NCBI GenBank assembly: GCA_013153335.1
Contig: JAADEP010000159.1
Span: forward strand, 1 to 8,071
Direction of reading: 5' to 3'
Source of the DNA: Chloroflexota bacterium
Lineage (GTDB): Bacteria > Chloroflexota > Anaerolineae > Anaerolineales > DRMV01
DNA: 8,071 nt
Positions 1 through 5,444 of this stretch are shown here, piece by piece. The notes below the pieces were generated by a model, which worked only from the letters and a program-made list of their open reading frames with translations, made no database searches and was not told the origin of the DNA. The number at the start of each line of letters is the position of its first letter. The stretch's first letter is position 1. Made by a program: the position numbers and the translations under genes.

Positions 1-911
1 GCACAAGCGCGCATTTGCGCTGGATCGCCTGGCGCAAGGGCGATCGCCGCCGCGCGCTGCTCGCAGCCCAACTGCCCTGGAGCCCACGCACGGTTTTGGC
101 CTTCGCGTACGAGTGGGAAGAAGGTCCATCCCCGGCCCCGCGCTGGCACGGCAGGCTCAGCGATATCGACGCGCGGCAAGCCGCGATCCAGGCCCTGGTG
201 TTGCGCGACCCGAATTTGCCGCCCGAGCTCACGGTGATCCTGGGCGCGCTCCCCGAGGGCGCAACCTGGCCCCGGACCGAAGCCACGACCGCGGCCTATG
301 CACGCGTGGCGGGTCACGAAATCGAAGCCGGGCTTCGGCTCGCGGGCTCGGCTTCCGAAGCCCTGGGCCACCTCTCGCGAACCGGTTGGGCATGGCGCCC
401 GATCGACCAACACGCGGCCGCGCCCGCGCTGCTCGCGGGGCCCTGGCCCGAGCTCGCGAGCCCGGGCGAAACGCCCATCCTGGCGGGCGCGCTGTGTCAC
501 GAGGAGCAAGCCGCGCTTGCGCGGTTGTGGCCCTCCGGCTGGCTCACCTTGCGCACCAGCCCGGGCCTTTGCCAGGCCGCGGGCGAAGAGCCCGCGCTCG
601 GCATCCTCCCCGCGCCGGTCGGGTATCCGCAAAAGGTCTTCGGCGCGCTACGCCTCGCGTACGCGGGCTACGGCGATGCGCAACGGTGGAGCGTGTACGC
701 CTTCGGCCTGCCCCTCGCGGCTGGGCCGGCCCAGGCCTGGCTGGACCAAAGCGTGGCCGGGCTCCAGGCTCGCGGTTGGGCCGTGACCCGCGACGCGAGC
801 CAGGGCTTTTACGCGGTCCGACCCACCGGCCAGCCTGGCGCGAACATCCTTGGGTTCGCGGTGCCCGTGTTCGAGAACCGAACCCTGTTCGGCCTGATCG
901 CAGACCGCTAA
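1..911 (+). CDS. Unrecognised protein with two similar halves (5' end cut off)
   Basis: I do not recognise this family. The frame is open to the left edge (first full codon at base 3) and no ribosome binding site precedes the first possible start (TTG at 15), so the gene very likely begins upstream. Counting from that TTG, 298 residues are visible, ending at TAA 909-911. Two stretches look alike: about 71-128 (LG-LP near 76-80, ending GWAWR) and about 194-258 (LGILP near 195-199, ending GWAVTR). Each runs from an LP-containing strand through a variable part to an amphipathic stretch ending in Gly-Trp. This suggests a duplicated small alpha/beta module. No membrane helix, signal peptide or catalytic motif is visible in the part shown. 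Composition is rich in Ala, Gly, Pro, Arg and Trp. Function is unknown; coding status is well supported by length and codon pattern. Confidence 0.72.
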   Translation, partial: TSAHLRWIAWRKGDRRRALLAAQLPWSPRTVLAFAYEWEEGPSPAPRWHGRLSDIDARQAAIQALVLRDPNLPPELTVILGALPEGATWPRTEATTAAYARVAGHEIEAGLRLAGSASEALGHLSRTGWAWRPIDQHAAAPALLAGPWPELASPGETPILAGALCHEEQAALARLWPSGWLTLRTSPGLCQAAGEEPALGILPAPVGYPQKVFGALRLAYAGYGDAQRWSVYAFGLPLAAGPAQAWLDQSVAGLQARGWAVTRDASQGFYAVRPTGQPGANILGFAVPVFENRTLFGLIADR

Positions 912-918
912 GCCGGGC

Positions 919-1626
919 TCATGGGAAGAGCGGAATCGGTTCGCCGCCCACGACGGGCGGGGGCCACACGTGCACATCCCACCAGGCTCGCAAACGGGCG
1001 AGGAATTCACGCGCGCCACCGAACCACCATAGCCCGCGGTAGGTCCGCCGGTCAGCCGGCACCCCGATGGGGTCTAAGCCGACCGCACGGCACAAATAGA
1101 TGGCCCGCGGCAAGTGGAACCGTTGCGTCACCAGGATGACCTCGTCCAGGCCGAAGATGTTCTTGGCACGCCAGCAGGTGTCATACGTGCGCCGACCCGC
1201 GTAGTCCGCGGCCAAAGCCTCGTCCGGCACCCCCAGGGAACGGGCCAGCGCGATCATGGCCGCGGGCTCGTTGTAATGCACGGTGCGGTTATCTCCACTC
1301 ATAAGCAGCTTCTTGACCTTGCCCGCGTGATAAAGGTCGACCGCAGTTCGCACGCGGTCCTCCAGGATGGGGCTCGGGCGTCCGCCGGCATAAACCGCCG
1401 CGCCAAAGACCACGGCCACGGGCCGAGGTGGGGCCTCATCCAAAGGCACAATGCGCCCTCGGGACGCGGCGTAGATCTCCCCGTGCACCCACGCGGCATA
1501 CACGCCGAGCAACAAACCCAGCGTGGCCGCGCCACGGCGAAACCAACGCCATCCCTGAACCAACCAGCGGCCCGCGCGGCCAGAACGAACCGCCCCGCGC
1601 GTGTCAGAGGGTTTTCGACGCCGCAT
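919..1626 (-). CDS. sanA: SanA/YdcF-family (DUF218) envelope protein
   Basis: This is a DUF218 (ElyC/SanA/YdcF) protein of 235 residues, close to E. coli SanA in length. SanA is an inner-membrane protein linked to envelope barrier function; its biochemical reaction is not settled. An Arg-rich N-terminus (1-32) precedes a weak hydrophobic segment (about 33-48), a likely membrane anchor. The DUF218 domain covers about 70-195. Its visible signatures are the first strand VVFGAAV (72-78), SGDN (110-113), Asn-Glu at 119-120, RRTYDTC (145-151), and VTQRFHLPRA (166-175) with His171 and Arg174. It starts at ATG 1624-1626, 11 bases after the neuB stop. I see no clear Shine-Dalgarno, so translation may be coupled to neuB. 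It ends 7 bases from the convergent gene with no terminator between. Family assignment is confident; the exact role is not. Confidence 0.88.
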   Translation of the reverse strand: MRRRKPSDTRGAVRSGRAGRWLVQGWRWFRRGAATLGLLLGVYAAWVHGEIYAASRGRIVPLDEAPPRPVAVVFGAAVYAGGRPSPILEDRVRTAVDLYHAGKVKKLLMSGDNRTVHYNEPAAMIALARSLGVPDEALAADYAGRRTYDTCWRAKNIFGLDEVILVTQRFHLPRAIYLCRAVGLDPIGVPADRRTYRGLWWFGGAREFLARLRAWWDVHVWPPPVVGGEPIPLFP

Positions 1627-1637
1627 ACGCGTTTGTG

Positions 1638-2585
1638 CTACGACGTGGGCGAAGCGGATTCAGAGCCCCCGCTCGGGCGAAAGCGCCGCAAGACCGCGGG
1701 GTTGGTGATATACCGCCGCAGCTTGCGCATCGCGGGGATTTCGGACTCATACACCCGCTTGACCCCATCGCCCAAGGCCTGCTCGGTCACCCGGATGTAT
1801 TTCACCAATTTGGCCATGCCGCCGGGCTCGACCGACGCGGCCTGATCGCTGCCCCACATCGCGCGGTCCAACGTGAAGTGGCGTTCGACCATCACCGCGC
1901 CCAGCGCAACCGCGACCGCGGTCGTGACCAAGCCTACCTCGTGGCCCGAGTAGCCAATGGGCACTTCAGGGAACTCGCGAGCCAGGGTCTGAATGACCCG
2001 CAAATTGAGCTCCGAAGGGTCTGCGGGATAGGTGCTTGTGGTGTGCATCAACAGCAAATTCTCCGTACCCAAGACCTTGACCGCCTCTTTGATCTCGTCC
2101 ATGGTCGACATGCCCGTAGAAAGGACCACCGGGCGTCCGGTTTTGCGCACATAACGCAAGAGCTCGTGGTCGGTCAACGCGGCCGAAGGGATTTTGTAAA
2201 CCGGCGGGTCGAACGCTTCCATAAAATCCACCGAGGGGATATCCCACACCGAAGCGAACCACGTGATACCGCGTTCCTTCGCGTACCGGTCGATTTCGCG
2301 ATATTCCTCTTCCCCAAACTCAACCTTGCGGCGGTATTCGATGTAAGGGATATAGCCCCATGGCGTCTCGCGCATCTTGTACCACATCTCTTTGGGTGTA
2401 GCGATTTCGGGGGTGCGCTTCTGGAACTTGACCGCGTCCACGCCGGCCCAAATGGCCGCGTCGATCATCCGTTTGGCCAGCTCCAAATCGCCGTTATGAT
2501 TGATGCCGATTTCCGCGACAATGTACGTGGGATAGCCTTCGCCCACCCACCGGTCACCGATGCGAATGCGCGGCTTGTTGCTCAT
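1638..2585 (-). CDS. neuB: NeuB-family sialic-acid-type synthase, no SAF domain
   Basis: NeuB enzymes condense phosphoenolpyruvate with an N-acetylated hexosamine (ManNAc or a bacterial analogue) to make nonulosonic acids for surface glycans. The TIM-barrel domain covers about 15-285 of 315 residues. Visible active-site features are VAEIGINHNGD (23-33) with Glu25, VKFQ (52-55), STGMS (156-160), TSTYP (183-187), GYSGHE (211-216) with His215 and VERHFT (233-238) with His236. The two histidines match the metal ligands of Neisseria NeuB. After about residue 290 there is only a short basic stretch and a Ser/Gly-rich tail, so the C-terminal antifreeze-like (SAF) domain of typical NeuB (about 340-350 residues) is absent. 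ATG 2583-2585 follows a strong GAGGAGGT ribosome site. It is first in an operon with sanA. The sugar made (neuraminic, legionaminic or pseudaminic type) cannot be told. Confidence 0.9.
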   Translation of the reverse strand: MSNKPRIRIGDRWVGEGYPTYIVAEIGINHNGDLELAKRMIDAAIWAGVDAVKFQKRTPEIATPKEMWYKMRETPWGYIPYIEYRRKVEFGEEEYREIDRYAKERGITWFASVWDIPSVDFMEAFDPPVYKIPSAALTDHELLRYVRKTGRPVVLSTGMSTMDEIKEAVKVLGTENLLLMHTTSTYPADPSELNLRVIQTLAREFPEVPIGYSGHEVGLVTTAVAVALGAVMVERHFTLDRAMWGSDQAASVEPGGMAKLVKYIRVTEQALGDGVKRVYESEIPAMRKLRRYITNPAVLRRFRPSGGSESASPTS

Positions 2586-2624
2586 GGTTGTACCTCCTCA
2601 AACGCCCGTACGGCTCCGCAACCC

Positions 2625-2652
2625 ATTATACTCATACGGTCCTTGGGCCCAA
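2625..2652 (-). promoter_or_regulatory. Probable sigma-70 promoter of neuB-sanA
   Basis: On the minus strand there is a perfect TATAAT (+ strand 2625-2630) about 40 bases ahead of the neuB start. A partial -35 TTGGGC (+ strand 2647-2652) lies 16 bases further upstream. Transcription would begin near 2618, giving a leader of about 32 bases. A perfect 12-base palindrome, CTTGGGCCCAAG (2642-2653), covers the -35 box and could be an operator; that is inference. Confidence 0.6.
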
Positions 2653-2735
2653 GAGTGGCAACACGCCAATCTTACCGCAGGGCGAGGCCAAAACCAAGCT
2701 CGGCGAAGCGCTCAAAAACGCAACTGTTACCCCCA

Positions 2736-2764
2736 TTGACGCGACATTTAAAGCCGAGTACAAT
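2736..2764 (+). promoter_or_regulatory. Sigma-70 promoter of rplY
   Basis: TTGACG (2736-2741) and TACAAT (2759-2764) are separated by exactly 17 bases. Each box matches the sigma-70 consensus at five of six positions. The predicted start is near 2771, about 82 bases before the rplY ATG. This is the strongest promoter in the window, as expected for a ribosomal protein gene. Confidence 0.8.
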
Positions 2765-2770
2765 TGGGCC

Positions 2771-2852
2771 TCGGCCCAGCAGGGCCCATCCCCCTAGAAA
2801 GGGCGAAGGTAACCCGCGGCCGCGGGTGAGAGGCGCCCGAGGAAGGGAAATT
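2771..2852 (+). promoter_or_regulatory. Hairpin-rich 5' leader of rplY
   Basis: The predicted leader contains three successive potential hairpins: GGCCC-AGCA-GGGCC (2773-2786), CCCT-AGAA-AGGG (2792-2803) and the palindrome ACCCGCGGCCGCGGGT (2812-2827, a six-pair stem with a GGCC loop). The last sits 12 bases ahead of the ribosome site AGGAAGG (2840-2846). Ribosomal protein leaders often bind their own product, so autoregulation is possible, but I do not recognise a described L25 leader motif here. Confidence 0.4.
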
Positions 2853-3500
2853 ATGGAACGAGTACGCATTCAGGCCGAACGTCGCAACGTGTTGGGCAAG
2901 AAGGTGCGACGCTTGCGCCGAGAAGGTAAGCTCCCCGGTGTGCTCTACGGAGCTCAGCTCAAGGAGCCGATCCCCATCACGATGGATTATCGAACCGCGC
3001 ATAAAGCGCTCCGCAATGTGGGCTCGTCCACCCTCGTCGAGGTCGAGCTCGAAGGCGAGGTCTATACCACCATCGTGCGCGAACGGCAGCGAGACGTGAT
3101 CTCAGGACGCTGGCTGCATATCGACTTTCAAGCGCTCTCCCTCACCGAAACGGTGGAAGCCGAAGTGCCCATTGTCCTGGAGAATGAAGCCCCGGCCGTC
3201 AAGCATTATGGCGCGACCCTGGTGCAGCAACTCGAAACTTTGACGGTGGAAGCGCTGCCCACGAACCTGCCTGAGCAAATCGTGGTGGACCTGAGCCAGC
3301 TCGAAAAGGCCGGCGATACCATCACGGTCGCGGATATCGCGCAGAAGCTGGGCGAGGGCGTCAGGGTGCTTGACCCTATGGATGAGGTCGTCGTGGCCGC
3401 GGTCGCGCCGGAAGGCGAGGAAGAGGTGCCCGAAGAGGCGCCGGAGGCCAGCGAGCCGGAGGTCATTGAGAAAGGCAAGAAGGCTGAAGACGAGGAATAA
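2853..3500 (+). CDS. rplY: 50S ribosomal protein L25/general stress protein Ctc
   Basis: L25 binds 5S rRNA in the large ribosomal subunit; the long, two-domain form is called Ctc or TL5. The protein has 215 residues. The N-terminal L25 domain covers about 3-92, with the characteristic KKVRRLRREGKLPGVLYG (16-33) and a strand ending WLHIDFQ (87-93). The C-terminal TL5-type beta domain covers about 96-185, containing VEAEVPI (101-107) and a stretch near 116-140 typical of the family. An acidic tail (about 187-215, mostly Glu with Pro and Ala) follows, as in many Ctc proteins. The start is fixed by the ribosome site AGGAAGG at 2840-2846, six bases ahead of ATG. The same frame stays open far upstream, but that part overlaps neuB antisense. 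It has its own promoter and terminator, so it can act as a single-gene unit. Confidence 0.95.
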   Translation: MERVRIQAERRNVLGKKVRRLRREGKLPGVLYGAQLKEPIPITMDYRTAHKALRNVGSSTLVEVELEGEVYTTIVRERQRDVISGRWLHIDFQALSLTETVEAEVPIVLENEAPAVKHYGATLVQQLETLTVEALPTNLPEQIVVDLSQLEKAGDTITVADIAQKLGEGVRVLDPMDEVVVAAVAPEGEEEVPEEAPEASEPEVIEKGKKAEDEE

Positions 3501-3506
3501 CCGTGG

Positions 3507-3540
3507 ACCGGGGGGCTGGGCAAGCCCCCCGGTTTGTTTT
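3507..3540 (+). terminator. Intrinsic terminator after rplY
   Basis: ACCGGGGGGCT (3507-3517) pairs perfectly with AGCCCCCCGGT (3523-3533) around a five-base loop, giving an 11-pair GC-rich stem. It is followed by TTTGTTTT (3533-3540). It begins six bases after the rplY stop. It ends only 13 bases before the yjjX start, so yjjX transcription may depend on read-through. Confidence 0.93.
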
Positions 3541-3553
3541 GGGGTAACGCGAG

Positions 3554-4123
3554 ATGAAGCCCAAGTTAGCCGTTGTCGGCTCCACCAATCCGGTCAAGCT
3601 CGAGGCCGTGCGCCGGGCTCTAGAAGCGCTCGACGGCCCGAATGCCTGGCACGTCCTCGGGCGGGCCGTGAGCTCTGGGGTGGGCGACCAACCGCGCTCG
3701 GACCAGGAAACCCGTCGCGGCGCCCGGCAGCGCGCGCGGGCCAGCCGCCAGCTCGTCCCCCAGGCCGATTTGTGGATCGGTTTGGAAGGAGGCATCGAGC
3801 GCATCGAAGGGATGTGGTATACCTTTGGTTGGGTCGCCGCGCTCAACCCGGCCGGGCATTGGGGATCGGCCCGAAGTGCGGCCTTTCCTTTGCCCCCGGC
3901 AGTGGCCCGCCTGCTCGACCAGGGCTGGGAGCTAGGTCCGGCCGATGACGCGGTCTTCGGCACGCAGCAGAGCAAACAGCACCTCGGCGCCGTGGGCCTG
4001 GTCACCGAAGGCCGGCTTACCCGGGCGGACCTGTACGCGCAAGCCGCATTGTTGGCGCTGACCCCGCTGTGGCGGCCCGAGCTGTACTTCCCTGGAGGGA
4101 GCCATGGAGCCTCGGCAGGCTAA
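3554..4123 (+). CDS. yjjX: YjjX-type inosine/xanthosine triphosphatase (DUF84)
   Basis: This DUF84/YjjX family enzyme hydrolyses non-canonical purine triphosphates (ITP, XTP) to keep damaged bases out of nucleic acids. The protein has 189 residues, usual for the family. Signatures are VVGSTNPVK (7-15), QPRSDQETRRGA (46-57), the active-site region WIGLEGGIE (74-82), FPLP (111-114), ELG near 126-128, Lys141 and the GAVGLVTEGRLTRADLY run (145-161). The start ATG lies 13 bases after the rplY terminator; the only ribosome-site candidate is a weak GGGG at 3541-3544. Its last 20 bases overlap hisB, whose ribosome site lies inside this gene, so the two are probably co-transcribed and translationally coupled. 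The residues after about 175 are not part of the conserved core. The family call is confident; substrate preference is from the family only. Confidence 0.9.
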   Translation: MKPKLAVVGSTNPVKLEAVRRALEALDGPNAWHVLGRAVSSGVGDQPRSDQETRRGARQRARASRQLVPQADLWIGLEGGIERIEGMWYTFGWVAALNPAGHWGSARSAAFPLPPAVARLLDQGWELGPADDAVFGTQQSKQHLGAVGLVTEGRLTRADLYAQAALLALTPLWRPELYFPGGSHGASAG

Positions 4124-4703
4124 CGTAACGCGCTCGACGCGCGAAACCCAGGTGCGCGTGCAGCTCCACCTGGATGGCTCAGGCCGGCATCGTATCCAAA
4201 CCTCGTTGGGCTTCTACGACCATATGCTGACCCAACTCGCGGTCCACGGCCTCTTTGACCTTGAGGTCGAGGCTCAAGGCGATACGCATATCGATCCCCA
4301 TCATCTATGGGAAGACGTCGCCCTCGCCTTAGGGCAGGCCTTTGACCAGGCCTTGGGCACCCGCTCCGGCTTGGTACGTATGGGCCACGCGTATGTTCCC
4401 TTGGACGAGGCTTTGGCGCGCGTGGTGGTCGATCTCTCGGGGCGCCCCTACGCGCGCACCAACGCCGCCTGGCACACGCCCTACTTGGGCCAGGACGCTA
4501 TCCCCGTAACCCTGGTGGGGCATTTCTTCCGTTCGTTCGCCACCACCGCGCGAGCCACCATCCACGCGGAAGTGCTCTACGGCGAGGATGACCATCACCA
4601 AGCCGAGGCTCTTTTCAAAGCCCTGGCCCGAGCTCTGCACATGGCCACCCGACTCGATCCGCAACGCCAAGGCCGGGTGCCTTCTAGCAAAGGCGTACTT
4701 TAG
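4104..4703 (+). CDS. hisB: Imidazoleglycerol-phosphate dehydratase (HisB)
   Basis: HisB dehydrates imidazole glycerol phosphate to imidazole acetol phosphate in histidine synthesis. The protein has 199 residues, normal for the monofunctional form without the N-terminal phosphatase. Family motifs are LGFYDHML (35-42), HHLWED (66-71), PLDEALARVVVDLSGRPY (99-116), LVGHFFRSFA (137-146), DHHQAEALFKALARAL (163-178) and SSKGVL at the C-terminus (194-199). Likely Mn ligands His40, His66, His67, Glu70, His140, His164, His165 and Glu168 are all present, so activity is expected. The first metal motif reads HHLWED where the family consensus is HHTVED, an unusual change. ATG 4104-4106 follows GGAGGGA (4094-4100), which lies inside yjjX. 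No other his gene is present in the window, so hisB is not in a visible his operon. Confidence 0.94.
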   Translation: MEPRQANVTRSTRETQVRVQLHLDGSGRHRIQTSLGFYDHMLTQLAVHGLFDLEVEAQGDTHIDPHHLWEDVALALGQAFDQALGTRSGLVRMGHAYVPLDEALARVVVDLSGRPYARTNAAWHTPYLGQDAIPVTLVGHFFRSFATTARATIHAEVLYGEDDHHQAEALFKALARALHMATRLDPQRQGRVPSSKGVL

Positions 4704-4873
4704 ATTAGGCCGGAGGCCGCGCGCGAGGCCCGCCCACGGCGAAGCGCACAGGTCCCGCTTGCGCACATTGCTCGCAGCCCCCTCTTCGAGACCCAAGGGG
4801 AACGAAAGCGGGCTATCGCGGCGAGCCAATACCCTTCGGACCGGCAGGGCAAGAAGCTCTAAGGGAGGACGGA
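4704..4873 (+). other. 170-base gap between hisB and the LOG-family gene; possible folded RNA
   Basis: No convincing coding frame, tRNA or promoter is seen, and no intrinsic terminator with a T-run follows hisB. It contains self-complementary segments: GGCC-GGA-GGCC just after hisB, an outer pair CCCGCTT (4754-4760) with AAGCGGG (4806-4812), and inside it TGCG/CGCA (4760-4763 with 4773-4776) and CCCC/GGGG (4779-4782 with 4797-4800). The result could be a branched RNA or chance in a GC-rich stretch. The end carries the ribosome site AGGGAGG (4862-4868) for the next gene. Confidence 0.3.
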
Positions 4874-5431
4874 ATGGCGCGTGTGGTCGTTTTTGGGTCT
4901 TCAGCGCCCCGACCGGGCGAACCCGCGTACGAACAAGCCTATCGGCTTGGCCAGCGCCTGGCCCAAGCCGGGCACACCGTGATCACAGGAGGGTACATTG
5001 GCACCATGGAAGCCGTCTCGCGCGGAGCTTCCGAAGCCGGGGGCCACGTGATCGGGGTTACGTGCGACCAAATTGAGCAATGGCGCCCGGTCGGCCCGAA
5101 TCCGTGGGTTCATGAGGAATGGCGCACAGCGACCCTTCTAGAACGCTTAGAGCGGATGCTCACCCACGGCGAGGCCTTCCTCGCCCTGCCCGGGAGCGTC
5201 GGCACGCTGACCGAGATCTGGCTCACCTGGAACCACCTGCTCATCCGCGCGATACCCCAACGCCCCTTGATTCTCATCGGACCCGAGCTCCGCGAAGCCT
5301 TTCAGGCCGTGTTTCGCGCGTTGCAGCCGTACTTTGCCTCGCCCGCCACGCGCGAGCTGCTCACATGGGCCAACGGGCCCGAAGAGGCCGTGCGCATCCT
5401 GGCAGAAAAGCTGCCCCAAGCCGACGCGTAG
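4874..5431 (+). CDS. LOG-family protein (nucleotide phosphoribohydrolase-like)
   Basis: This is a LOG-family Rossmann-fold protein of 185 residues. Characterised members cleave cytokinin riboside 5'-monophosphates or plain nucleoside monophosphates to base plus ribose 5-phosphate; older 'lysine decarboxylase' labels are wrong. Visible features are strand VVVFGSSAPRPGE (4-16), the glycine turn TVITGGYIGTMEA (35-47), a helix with Arg91 at the place of the family's catalytic Arg, and LPGSVGTLTE (105-114) with Glu114. The usual motif is PGGxGTxxE; here the second Gly is Ser108. The Lys that normally follows the catalytic Arg is Leu92. These changes suggest a divergent subgroup, perhaps with another substrate. 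ATG 4874-4876 has an AGGGAGG site five bases upstream. The SIS-domain gene follows after 13 bases, probably in the same operon. Whether it makes cytokinins cannot be told. Confidence 0.85.
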   Translation: MARVVVFGSSAPRPGEPAYEQAYRLGQRLAQAGHTVITGGYIGTMEAVSRGASEAGGHVIGVTCDQIEQWRPVGPNPWVHEEWRTATLLERLERMLTHGEAFLALPGSVGTLTEIWLTWNHLLIRAIPQRPLILIGPELREAFQAVFRALQPYFASPATRELLTWANGPEEAVRILAEKLPQADA

Positions 5432-5444
5432 CAAAGGAGGAAGC

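Noticed and set aside
113..1042. 309-residue plus-strand frame overlapping the first gene and sanA
   Set aside because: It is extremely Arg/Pro-rich, typical of a shifted frame in GC-rich DNA, and it crosses two better-supported genes.
2588..2797. 69-residue frame in the neuB-rplY intergenic region
   Set aside because: It starts inside the neuB ribosome site on the opposite strand, crosses both promoters, and has no ribosome site of its own.
1428..2852. Long upstream extension of the rplY frame, giving a 690-residue reading
   Set aside because: It runs antisense through sanA and neuB, reads as low-complexity Arg/His-rich sequence, and the L25 homology starts exactly at the ATG 2853 behind a good ribosome site and promoter.
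4704..4873. tRNA, SRP RNA or another known RNA between hisB and the LOG-family gene
   Set aside because: I looked for a T-loop GGTTCGAATCC-type arm, an acceptor stem and the SRP core motif on both strands and found none.
5334..5444. In-frame upstream start for the SIS protein
   Set aside because: It would overlap the LOG-family gene by about 100 bases and has no ribosome site, while ATG 5445 has AAAGGAGG at ideal spacing.
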